DNA of 64,000 bases from positions 2,232,001 through 2,296,000 of the forward strand of contig NC_054689.1 in the NCBI RefSeq assembly GCF_011074885.1. Direction: 5' to 3'. Made by a program: the position numbers and the translations under genes. Below the pieces are notes generated by a model. The model did no database searches. It was given only the letters and a program-made list of their open reading frames with translations, and was not told where the DNA came from. Numbering within the stretch: position 1 is the stretch's first letter; the number at the start of each line of letters is the position of its first letter. Source of the stretch: Brettanomyces bruxellensis. Its lineage: Eukaryota; Ascomycota; Pichiomycetes; Pichiales; Pichiaceae. Below, piece after piece: positions 19,811 to 28,503 of the stretch.

Positions 19811-21046
19811 ATGGCATCGACAGTAGCATCTTTTCTCACTTTCTTGATTGCAGGAACGATAATCACAGGTGCATTAAACTCCATTTTCACCAAGTTCCAG
19901 GATCTCCAATGTGTTTCAGGCTGCGATACTCCGGGGAAGGAGCGATTCTTTGAGGCTCCGGTTTTGCAAACAATCCAGATGTTTATAGGAGAGATGCTTT
20001 GCTGGATACCAGTTGCAAGTGGTAAATTTTTGGGCAGGAAGGTGCGCCGGTCTGAACAAGATGAAGTGCAAACAGATGCATCTGCTACTACCAATGAGCT
20101 TAGACCTTTAATCAGCGAACATGAAACCGGCGTTTCAAAGGATAAGAAGAAGGTGTCCGATTTTAAGACATCATTGCTACTTGCAATACCCTCAACCTGT
20201 GATCTTCTGGGAACCACGTTGATGAATGCGGGTTTACTCTACACACAGGTTTCCATTTATCAGATGACTAGAGGGTCGATTATACTTTTTGTCGGCCTTT
20301 TCTCTGTTGTTTTTCTTGGAAGAAAGATCAATAGAATAGAATGGGCAAGTCTTTTTGTTGTTTTTGCGGGTGTTTTTCTTGTTGGCTTAAGTGGCTGGTT
20401 GAGTGAACTAAACACTGAATCTTTGTATTCAGTATCTGCAACAAAGTTTACCGCGGGACAAACACTTTTCGGTATATCCTTAATCTTTGTTGGCATAATG
20501 TTTTCCGCCTTCCAATTTGTTGCCGAAGAAAGCATTTTGACAAAAATTGAGGTTCGACCACTCGAGTTGGTTGGATGGGAAGGTTTATATGGCTGGCTAG
20601 TAAGCTTTGGTGTTGCTATATTTGCATACATACTCGTTGGATCAAGGGAAAGTGGCAAAGAAGGCCAATGGGATATTATTTATGAAATCGAGATAATGTT
20701 TGAGAATAAGAGCATATTGATATCATCGCTTTTGATTATGCTTTCTATTTCCAGCTTTAACTTTTTTGGCATCTCGTTGACAGAAAATCTGAGTGCTACT
20801 GCTCGTTCTACTATAGACACTTCAAGAACCCTTTTGGTTTGGATAATATCTATTTGCATAGGCTGGGAATCATTTAAATGGCTTCAACTATTTGCATTTT
20901 TTTTGATGGTGTTTGGAACACTCGTTTTTAATGGTGCTGTGGTTATTGACGATTGGAAGTATCTACCTTCGTTTCTTAGGGTCGATGAACCAACAAAAGA
21001 CTCAATCCTTGAGGATGATGTAGAGGCCAATCTCAATCGTCGCTGA
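19811..21046 (+). CDS. SLC35F6-like drug/metabolite-type transporter
   Basis: The 411-aa product starts at the ATG at 19811 (MASTVASFLTFLIAGTIITG). About ten hydrophobic helices and an overall EamA/drug-metabolite transporter layout are visible. GALNSIFTKFQD followed by a Cys-rich luminal loop, then FFEAPVLQTIQMFIGEMLCW, matches SLC35F6 (C2orf18/ANT2-binding protein) proteins. MNAGLLYTQVSIYQMTRGSI and WEGLYGW are further family signatures. A charged loop of about 50 residues follows the second helix. The acidic C-terminal tail is probably cytosolic. The substrate is unknown; human SLC35F6 is reported on lysosomal or mitochondrial membranes. It is transcribed toward VPS68, which follows on the same strand. 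Confidence 0.85.
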   Translation: MASTVASFLTFLIAGTIITGALNSIFTKFQDLQCVSGCDTPGKERFFEAPVLQTIQMFIGEMLCWIPVASGKFLGRKVRRSEQDEVQTDASATTNELRPLISEHETGVSKDKKKVSDFKTSLLLAIPSTCDLLGTTLMNAGLLYTQVSIYQMTRGSIILFVGLFSVVFLGRKINRIEWASLFVVFAGVFLVGLSGWLSELNTESLYSVSATKFTAGQTLFGISLIFVGIMFSAFQFVAEESILTKIEVRPLELVGWEGLYGWLVSFGVAIFAYILVGSRESGKEGQWDIIYEIEIMFENKSILISSLLIMLSISSFNFFGISLTENLSATARSTIDTSRTLLVWIISICIGWESFKWLQLFAFFLMVFGTLVFNGAVVIDDWKYLPSFLRVDEPTKDSILEDDVEANLNRR

Positions 21047-21428
21047 TACTGAGCCTAGAACATCCAGTTTTGTAAAATTTCTATACGTTTATCACAGTTT
21101 TAACATGATTTGTTTTGAAGCTACAATTTGAATCTTATCGGTAAATAGTGCGTCGATCGACGTGCAAATGGGGACGATTGATGCTTTTTTTTCTCTCGCG
21201 AGCCTCGTGTTCCATATCTTTTTCCAGTCAACTATCAATCGTTTTATTTTAATTTTTCCCGGGCACAGATTCTCGCCCCGTGGCATGTGCCAAAATAAGT
21301 TGGCTTCCGAAAACTCCACACAGACTTAAAACCACATATACAGTTTTAAGCAGTGCTATTCCTGCAATAGAGGAGAAACATAACAGAAGAAGCACAGGTG
21401 AGTCAACTGAAAGGAAGAAAATAGCAGA
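21047..21428. other. intergenic region SLC35F6-like - VPS68
   Basis: This 382-bp gap holds the upstream gene's 3' end and the VPS68 promoter. Small minus-strand frames here show no protein similarity. Nothing else was recognised. Confidence 0.5.
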
Positions 21429-21938
21429 ATGAATTCGGATTCTAATCACTTATTTAGGATCCCAATAATAAAGCTACCTAATTCCAAAGCTGTTCGAACA
21501 GCAATGGTTTATTTAGCTGGTGCCCTTTATGCAATTGGATTTTGGCTCTTGGTCGATGCATCTATATTCAGCAAAACAGTGAATGCCTCAGTTGTGCATG
21601 TGACGTTTGTTGACTGGATTCCATTTATTTGCTCTACGTTGGGAATGATCGTCATTAATTCAATAGATAAAAGCCAGCTCTTCAATTCTGAAGGATTTGG
21701 CTCCGGATTGCAATGGCAGGCGAGATTGGTTCTTTTTATAGGCTTTTCACTGTTGGCAATTGGAACGGCGGGATCATTCCTTGTGCTTATTTTGAAATTT
21801 TTAATTAAGGGTTTCAATACTATGCCTACGTTGGAAATGGGATTAGAAAACGTTGGTGCCAACTTCAGCGTGATGTTTAGCTGCATATTACTCTGGATAA
21901 TACAGAACATTGAGGAGGATCAAACTTTATCTTTGTGA
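21429..21938 (+). CDS. VPS68: Vps68, TMEM50-family endosomal membrane protein
   Basis: Vps68 is a small four-helix membrane protein (TMEM50/UPF0220 family) that acts with Vps55 in endosome-to-vacuole trafficking. The 169-aa product has four hydrophobic segments. The conserved blocks ALYAIGFWLLVDASIFSK, VHVTFVDWIPFICSTLGM, QWQARLVLFIGFSLLA and LLWIIQNIEED match family members nearly residue for residue. Length agrees with S. cerevisiae Vps68 (184 aa). The ATG at 21429 gives a short cytosolic N-terminus before helix one, as expected. Confidence 0.95.
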   Translation: MNSDSNHLFRIPIIKLPNSKAVRTAMVYLAGALYAIGFWLLVDASIFSKTVNASVVHVTFVDWIPFICSTLGMIVINSIDKSQLFNSEGFGSGLQWQARLVLFIGFSLLAIGTAGSFLVLILKFLIKGFNTMPTLEMGLENVGANFSVMFSCILLWIIQNIEEDQTLSL

Positions 21939-22336
21939 TGGAAGCAATCTATTCTTACCAAAGTGTCGTTCAAATGTTGAAACTACAATGATAAACATAA
22001 AGTTATAAAAAATAGGTCTGAGCAGTCAGACCAAGCAAGGCCGAGATCGAAGAGTTGAAGAGATAATTTAACAGGGAAAGAAAATGCTAGCAGAAGTGCG
22101 GATGATAAATCGATGATTCTATTAACGGATAAAGTGAGCACCTATCTGAGACAGGTAACTGTAATGTACTTTTGAACCGAAATATACATATTTGTAGATT
22201 GGAGAAACAAAATTAAGAGATTATACATCCGAAAGGCAGTAGCAAAAGTAGTGACAGCCGTAGATGGTTCATTCATTAGCATATAACCAAAACATTTAAA
22301 GATTAAGAAAACAAAAAAAAAAGGAAAGAAGATGAA
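21939..22336. other. convergent intergenic region VPS68 / MCK1
   Basis: This 398-bp region lies between two convergent 3' ends. It is AT-rich. A weak box-C-like ATGATAA (about 22103) and a CTGA (about 22146) are visible but have no terminal stem. I see no supported gene. Confidence 0.45.
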
Positions 22337-23440
22337 TCATTTTGAAGGCAAAAGCTTGCCAGTCAATGGACCAAGTGTACTCAATTCATAGTCACTGAAA
22401 TTGAAAAGCATGTTGGCAATCTTCAACTTAGTAGCTGTGGTTCTAGAAGTAACAGTAAAGTCAGGGCTTCTCAGCGAATCATAAAACTGGTGTGCCATCA
22501 CATCTCTCGCTCTATATCTCTTTTGGGGTCTGTAGACAAGCACTTTCATCAATAATTCAACTCCCTCTGGTGTAGCATGGGAAAAGACATGCTTAAACCT
22601 GGAAGACAAACCAGCAGTGAAAAGTTTTCTGCTGTACATTGGCCCATTATAAGAAGGATTGGATTCATATATAAACGACTTCTCTGGCGGTCCCAAGAGC
22701 TTTGAAATCTCCCTGAGTTGAAGCATCGAGTCATGACCTTGGAACACAGGCTGACCAATGAACATCTCGCCCAAAACACACCCCAAACCCCAAACATCTA
22801 TCTGAGTTGTGTAAACTGAGCATCCCACGATCAGTTCCGGAGCACGATAAAATCTCGAGCATATGTAAGCGACGGATGGCTCAGAAGGCAGAAGTCTTTT
22901 GGCGGAACCAAAATCGCATATTTTAAGGATTAAACTGTCTGGATTTATAAGAATGTTGGATGGCTTGATATCCCTGTGGCAAATACCATAACTGTGAAGA
23001 TAGTTCAGCGCACGCGCAAGTTGAAACGAATAAACCTGAATGTGTTTCAACGGAAGTATCATACCTGAGTGCCGATAATTTGAAATCTCGGACTGCAAGT
23101 TACAAGGTAATGATTCCATGACAAGATGTTGATATAATTTGTTTCTGTCTTCTGGATTAGGATATGTAAAGAAAAACTCTAGTGTGACGACGTTAGGATG
23201 GCAGGTCTTCCGTAAAATAGCCAACTCTCGGCTTTTATATTCGGTTTGGGCGGGAACTTTTTTGATTGCAAATGGTCCCATCCACTCAATTTCTTGTCCT
23301 GGTTGCTCAACATCTTTCAAATAAGCACGCAGGACTGTTCCAAAAGCACCTTCACCTATCTTAGCCGTTTCCCTCACATTCATAGGCCGCGTAACATTGG
23401 TCCTGTTGTTTGTTACAGCTTCGACTAGAAATTGCACCAT
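22337..23440 (-). CDS. MCK1: Mck1, GSK-3 family protein kinase
   Basis: Mck1 is a dual-specificity GSK-3 kinase acting in meiotic entry, calcineurin and stress signalling, and degradation of cell-cycle proteins. The 367-aa product is nearly all kinase domain: Gly-rich loop GEGAFG (29-34), catalytic Lys60 in AIKK, HRD at 155-157, DFG at 176-178 and the GSK-3-type activation-loop tyrosine, Tyr192, in VAYICSRFYRAPE. The sequence KKVPAQTEYKSREL and the C-terminal block NMLFNFSDYELSTLG are closer to Mck1 than to Rim11 or Mrk1. Length agrees with S. cerevisiae Mck1 (375 aa). The ATG at 23440 is the first in frame. Confidence 0.92.
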   Translation of the reverse strand: MVQFLVEAVTNNRTNVTRPMNVRETAKIGEGAFGTVLRAYLKDVEQPGQEIEWMGPFAIKKVPAQTEYKSRELAILRKTCHPNVVTLEFFFTYPNPEDRNKLYQHLVMESLPCNLQSEISNYRHSGMILPLKHIQVYSFQLARALNYLHSYGICHRDIKPSNILINPDSLILKICDFGSAKRLLPSEPSVAYICSRFYRAPELIVGCSVYTTQIDVWGLGCVLGEMFIGQPVFQGHDSMLQLREISKLLGPPEKSFIYESNPSYNGPMYSRKLFTAGLSSRFKHVFSHATPEGVELLMKVLVYRPQKRYRARDVMAHQFYDSLRSPDFTVTSRTTATKLKIANMLFNFSDYELSTLGPLTGKLLPSK

Positions 23441-24218
23441 TCTTTGTGACTTCGATATTATTCGGCAACTTCAAAATTTCCCTTTTAGTTTCTGCAAGAT
23501 CCGAAAGGGTGATAATGATATTCGAATCAAAACACAACTATTCTTCTATGCTAGATCTGTTTATGTTTCAGGATGTTGATATAAAATTCGTGGCTATTCG
23601 GCCTGGAGTAAAAACTGTGAATTTGATGAGATCTCCCAGATTCTCAGAGGTCAATAATTAACTGAGAATGCGAGACTATCTTGTGAAACAGTTAATCACA
23701 CCCTGACAAAAATACCAACTGTAAAAAAAAATGCTCGGATCCAAATTCAAATTGCTTTAATCTGAAACTGAACTTAACGATTCTGCGTCTACTTGTGGAG
23801 GTAAAGGTATATATTTATGGACATCCCGTAGATGTATTGTATATGAGGAAAGGGGAAAAGTTATGGGGACTAGTGCGAATTAGCTCGAAAAAGTGAGAAT
23901 TTGAATCAGGAAAAAGGGAGAAGGGGGGAAAAAATAAAAAGCAGGAGAAAAGTAATGCGATCATATTTTTCATTTAGGAAGACAAATGTTATTTTCTATG
24001 GGAATGCAGAATGTGCCGCTTCACCATCTTAGCTACCATATTTGGTAAATATCTAGCGTCAAATTTCTAATGACACAGCAAAAAGATGAGAGGATAAATC
24101 GTAAAAGCTTGCGGTTGATATTTAAACCTGCCATTATATCTGGTAGATAAATAAATAGTGTATGGTTTGGTATTTTTATTTGCCTCTTTACCTAATTTAA
24201 TAGACGGGTCAGGGTGTC
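23441..24218. other. MCK1 promoter and left flank of the retroelement
   Basis: About 780 bp separate the MCK1 ATG from the retroelement. Plus-strand frames of 60-83 codons overlap the MCK1 start (23397-23661) and look fortuitous. Purine-rich DNA occurs at 23850-23955. No tRNA gene, the usual Ty1 neighbour, was seen here. Confidence 0.5.
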
Positions 24219-24223
24219 CTTTT
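24219..24223 (+). repeat. 5-bp target-site duplication CTTTT (left)
   Basis: The CTTTT immediately before the left LTR is repeated exactly after the right LTR at 28206-28210. A 5-bp duplication is the mark of Ty1/copia integrase. With both copies intact, the element has not been rearranged by recombination with another copy. Confidence 0.92.
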
Positions 24224-24727
24224 TGTTGAGTTATAGAATTCGCGGAGGAATCCGAATAACTCGTATTTGGCTCTAAAAAGGGAGCCTGACCTGTTTCGGC
24301 AGTAGCATTACCGCCTTTTGGAGTAGATTGTAAGTTATCCGAAGGGTTAGTTGACATATTAATAGAATACTAGCTTATATTAAGATATATAGCGGTGATA
24401 GTCTCTAAAGAAAGAGGTAAAATAGTAACAAAATAATAATAGAGTGAGAAAATACAAGGGGTGTTGCTAGACCCCTTATATATTCTTACTCGGGGAGAGG
24501 CCACATATCCCAAATATGGGCAATGACCCGTTCAAAGTAATATAAAAAGTAATAAGGGCAATTCGCATGGCTTTAACACCAGTGAAATACAATAAAAGTA
24601 ATGAAAGATAAAGTAATCCTTAAATATAATTGGTCCAAGGATGTAAATAAAGAGAAAATTTCTCGAGGTTGTGTGGTTAACAACAATTGTCTTTGCAATA
24701 TTCCGCTGATGGTAGAATATTCCAACA
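24224..24727 (-). repeat. 3' LTR (504 bp)
   Basis: This is the left copy of the terminal repeat, the 3' LTR of a minus-strand element. It begins (plus strand) TGTTGAGTTATAG and ends GAATATTCCAACA, with TGTTG/CAACA inverted ends. It appears base-for-base identical to 27702-28205. It also places a gag-like ATG at 24357, whose reading frame runs out into host DNA. Confidence 0.95.
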
Positions 24728-24734
24728 CACCCCC
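24728..24734 (-). other. candidate polypurine tract
   Basis: On the element strand the sequence GGGGGTG directly precedes the 3' LTR. This is where the plus-strand primer of an LTR element lies. The run is short and contains a T, so the assignment rests mainly on position. Confidence 0.45.
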
Positions 24735-24753
24735 GTAATGAGGTAATGGTTAA

Positions 24754-25620
24754 TTAATCATTGATAGACTTAATGAGTTCTTTGAAATCAGATAGTTCTA
24801 GGATATATGGCATGAGTTTGTCGAATATTGCAATGCTTGTAGGTTTGGTAAGAATGTCTGTTATTTGGTTCTCGGTCCCAATTTTCACGATAGCAGCCTC
24901 CTGCGTTGCAACACTATCCTTGATTACATTCCTATCGATGTCCATGAGATTTTCGCATTTAGTTGGTGTCTCTGATTCATCCATTATGATGTTGCTTTGA
25001 TTATCCTCATAGTACGCGACGATATCTGACCGAAGTTTCAAGTTGGATATCGTCTTGATGATTTTCATCAAATGTTGTAGAATATACCCATAGTTAGAGG
25101 CGTTTACTAGGGTAATGTATTCCGCGTGCTGTAGATATTTAGCAATCATGGATTGACTTCTGGATTTCCAAAATATGGATCCATTAGTCATGAACATCAA
25201 TCCTTCTTGACTTTTTCTGTCAATAGAATTGGAGACCAAGTTCGCGTCACAGAATCACCTTAATTGTAGTGGTTCAAGTAGATGGTCGCAAGTGAATGGG
25301 ATGCCGAAGTTTTCAGTTTGGTTGAGGTAATTAATAACTCTCTTCAATTGATACCATATAGACTTTATCTCATACTTACTAGCCTCCGCTAAATAATTAG
25401 TTGCATATGCAATGTCGAGTCGGAAATTTGAAGCAAAGTAGTTCAACCTGTTTGAAAGGTCTGCTGACACAAGAATCTTTTATTCATCGATATTTTCAAA
25501 AGATGGTTCGAACTAGTAGTGTCCGGGCGAGATATGTGAATCGACTGCATTTGGAAACAATGTTCCGGTGTAATTTGCATTAATTGTTAATGAGAGAAAT
25601 ACCCGAAAGTATGATCCTGT
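24754..25620 (-). pseudogene. copia pol remnant: reverse transcriptase end and RNase H
   Basis: One minus-strand frame reads through the C-terminal end of a Ty1/copia polyprotein. It includes LNYFASNFRLDIAYATNYLA (reverse transcriptase end), then CDANLVSNSIDRKSQEG, YEDNQSNI and TENQITDILTKPTSIAIFDK (RNase H and tail). It stops at 24754, 26 bp before the 3' LTR, as in an intact element. Three in-frame stops break it: TAG at 25515-25513, TAA at 25482-25480 and TGA at 25257-25255. Upstream the frame decays further. It cannot make a working polymerase. Confidence 0.88.
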
Positions 25621-27676
25621 CATGTCCAGATGAATCTCTGTCACGAAGTACATTCAACATCATCATATGAATTCCGATCAATAATTTTGGCAGCTATTTC
25701 ATCCAGAAAAGGACTTGCTTTTTCCAGACATCAAATACTATTCACATAAAGAACTAGTAAAACAAAATTGTTATTCCATCTGAGACCATGAAGGTTCTCA
25801 TAAGTCAATGAGTCGCAGCCTAGAAAGGCTGACTAACGGTCAATTGTATTATTCCATAAATGTCCATTCTGATTGCCTGTATGATTGCAATATTGAGCTG
25901 AAGTCTTTTCCATCTCTTGTAACTTGTATTTTGTCGTGAGTAGGCATACCTATCTTTGTCAAGTAAGACATTTAAAATATGTCAATATATCCATTTGAAT
26001 GTAGTCCCATGACATTAAGTACTTCAGCGAGATCATAATCCAAACGTTGTAATCGTTGCATATTGGACTTTAAGTTTCCTCGTAAGTTTCTTCTTTTCGC
26101 ATATCATACATAGAGTCGACATGTGTATTAGTTAGATATCCTGTCTTCATTGTATAAACCCATATCGAGTTTGGGAGGCATATGCTTTTTAGGAAGGTCA
26201 ACTTCTGATCAAGTTTAATTCCGTTTATTTGCCAAGAATTCTTTATTCATCGTTTCGGCAAAGTTTGACTGATCCGATGCATCCTTGCACGATTTAGAAT
26301 TGAGTTTCCCATTTATGCCGACTGCATTGATTTGCGGCGATTTCAATCTATATGACCCGAGCCTTTATGCAATTATGCTGGCAGATTTAAGGTTCTTTAT
26401 AGCCTGTTTCGAATGTCTGCGTGCTATTTGAGGCGTTCTCACATTCGCAAATGGAGATTCCCTCGGTACTTTCTCATCTGTATCTGCTTCTGGATCATAT
26501 AGGTATCTAGTCTTAAAACCTTGGAAGGTGAATGTAGATTGTTATCTTCTGATTAACTGGAACACTAGATGCCATGACAATTGATTCCTTTATTAAGATA
26601 TCCTCTGAAGAGTCAGAGGAATACTAATGGCAGAAGATGAGGGCTTTTATGTCAACCCATTTAATGGCCGTTTAATGAGTGTCACTTCATTAGTGATTAT
26701 TGCTCTGCGGCATAGGCTTATCGTCCAGCATAGATTTATCCGTGTTTTTATCTCGCCTTGTGTCTTGTTCCAATTGATGAATTAGATTATCTGGATTAAC
26801 GTTACCGACTCATCTCAACCCCTTAAGATCAGGTGGCTGGTCACTTGATATTAGATTGTCTATTAGGTCGGGTGACAAAGTTAATCTTGAAGATGGAGAC
26901 ATCAGCAAGCGGATCAAAACTGGGATCCTTGACTTTTATATCTGCAACTCTGGCGTCAAATGGTAAGCATTGATATGGAGATAATTATTGACATATGTGG
27001 TTTGTCGACGTATGGAGTTCTATGGCACCTACACATCTGCAATCAACATTCCTAATATTGGTATCGCTTTCTGTTCGAAGTACTTCGAACACAATAGTCG
27101 ATCCAACTGGATGGTTCATGAAGGTAGGGTACACTTTGATCCATTCTGTCAAACCACTTTCTTGTTTTTGTTGTTGAACCCATGTATAGAGACAACCGAT
27201 TGAATCGATCGCGGAGATTCATAGTTCTTATTTGAACAAGAAAACAAATAATAATATCTCCAGTTTTCTCTTTGAAAAGTAAGTTAAGTCATACCAAATG
27301 AATATTGTCGGAATATCTATGAAATCGGAACTACTCCTCTGGAAATAATTCCGGACATGACATATGTACCGATTCCAACTGTAGGCTATCCAATCAGTCA
27401 AACTGCATACACAGATTGCGTTAAAGTTTCGCACAGTGAATCATTTACCAATTGTTGATAAGCAGCATTAATTGGATCCGTTAATCCCATTTGACCGGTA
27501 TCCATGTAGATCCATCAATATATAATATCTTTAGCAACACCATTGAATAAGAGTTCTTAACCCTTTCCTGTGAGAGATGGTTCCGAATTGAGACTAATTA
27601 AACTATAGAAATCGGAACCAAATAGTTCACCTGAACTATTATTCTTATATTGAATAAGCATACGCTTCAATATACT
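25621..27676 (-). pseudogene. degenerate internal region of the retroelement
   Basis: No intact gene remains. Minus-strand stretches of open frame alternate with stops. One of 77 codons runs from 27218 to a TAA at 26987-26985 (contains WIKVYPTFMNHPVGSTIVFE), continuing after that stop to a TGA at 26843-26841. Another frame near 26690-26790 contains SMLDDKPMPQSNN, and one near 26180-26330 contains CKDASDQSNFAETMNKEFL, which resembles the start of copia reverse transcriptase. Integrase zinc and catalytic motifs and the YVDD active site were not found, so a large part of pol appears to be deleted. Confidence 0.65.
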
Positions 27677-27835
27677 TCAGTCCTCCTCGGAGATCGCACC
27701 ATGTTGAGTTATAGAATTCGCGGAGGAATCCGAATAACTCGTATTTGGCTCTAAAAAGGGAGCCTGACCTGTTTCGGCAGTAGCATTACCGCCTTTTGGA
27801 GTAGATTGTAAGTTATCCGAAGGGTTAGTTGACAT
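27677..27835 (-). pseudogene. gag N-terminus starting inside the 5' LTR, early stop
   Basis: An ATG within the 5' LTR (27835) opens a 52-codon frame that begins MSTNPSDNLQSTPKGGNATA, crosses the LTR boundary and stops at TGA 27679-27677 after HGAISEED. Starting gag inside the LTR is a Ty1 feature. The Ser/Thr/Asn/Gln-rich composition also recalls Ty1 Gag N-termini. The frame is open again after the TGA for about 50 codons, so the stop looks like a point mutation in a once longer gene. Confidence 0.7.
27690..27701 (-). other. candidate primer-binding site
   Basis: On the element strand TGGTGCGATCTC directly follows the 5' LTR. Starting with TGG, it could pair with the CCA end of a tRNA. It does not match the initiator-methionine primer used by Ty1 (TGGTAGCGCC), and I could not assign the tRNA. 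Confidence 0.5.
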
Positions 27836-28205
27836 ATTAATAGAATACTAGCTTATATTAAGATATATAGCGGTGATAGTCTCTAAAGAAAGAGGTAAAA
27901 TAGTAACAAAATAATAATAGAGTGAGAAAATACAAGGGGTGTTGCTAGACCCCTTATATATTCTTACTCGGGGAGAGGCCACATATCCCAAATATGGGCA
28001 ATGACCCGTTCAAAGTAATATAAAAAGTAATAAGGGCAATTCGCATGGCTTTAACACCAGTGAAATACAATAAAAGTAATGAAAGATAAAGTAATCCTTA
28101 AATATAATTGGTCCAAGGATGTAAATAAAGAGAAAATTTCTCGAGGTTGTGTGGTTAACAACAATTGTCTTTGCAATATTCCGCTGATGGTAGAATATTC
28201 CAACA
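27702..28205 (-). repeat. 5' LTR (504 bp) with promoter
   Basis: This is the right copy of the terminal repeat, the 5' LTR of the minus-strand element, apparently identical to 24224-24727. It contains a TATA box (TATATAAG on the minus strand, 27960-27953) about 120 bp upstream of the gag-type ATG at 27835, so transcription would run leftward into the element. Confidence 0.95.
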
Positions 28206-28210
28206 CTTTT
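28206..28210 (+). repeat. 5-bp target-site duplication CTTTT (right)
   Basis: This CTTTT directly after the right LTR exactly matches 24219-24223. It marks the right boundary of the insertion. Confidence 0.92.
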
Positions 28211-28503
28211 CTGCCACAACTTTTCGTTCAGGGAGTTTCAAAGATAAACCAAGCTTTTCGGACTAATTAAATCCTCACATACAAATTAAACGGAATGAGA
28301 TTCACGCTATTTATGTGACATTTTTCCAGGTTCCATGTAATTGTTATTTGATTTTGTATTTGTACATCCTGGTGCCCTAAAGATTTAAGCAAGGCAGTGC
28401 TTACTTGAAATTTCCAGACTTGTTTCTTTTAGCAGTATCAGTAAGCATAATGCTTTCCCACACACATATGTCCTACAATACAATTTATCTTCCCCTTTAG
28501 AAG

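Larger units (their letters stand above)
24224..28205 (-). mobile_element. Ty1/copia-type LTR retrotransposon, non-autonomous, recent
   Basis: This is a 3,982-bp element on the minus strand: 504-bp LTRs (5' LTR 27702-28205, 3' LTR 24224-24727) around a 2,974-bp internal region, flanked by CTTTT duplications. The LTRs read TGTTGG...CTCAACA on the element strand and I find no difference between the copies. A primer-site-like TGGTGCGATCTC follows the 5' LTR and a short G-rich tract precedes the 3' LTR. The internal part carries recognisable copia reverse transcriptase/RNase H remnants in the expected 3' position, with stop codons, and is about half the normal Ty1/copia internal length. No intact gag or pol remains, so the copy must have been supplied in trans. 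Confidence 0.93.

Noticed and set aside
22095..22155. Possible box C/D snoRNA (ATGATAA ... CTGA)
   Set aside because: The C box differs from RTGATGA and there is no terminal stem.
24067..24357. 96-codon minus frame over the left LTR edge
   Set aside because: Its first 45 codons are the LTR-encoded gag start; the rest is host DNA with no similarity. It is a by-product of the insertion.
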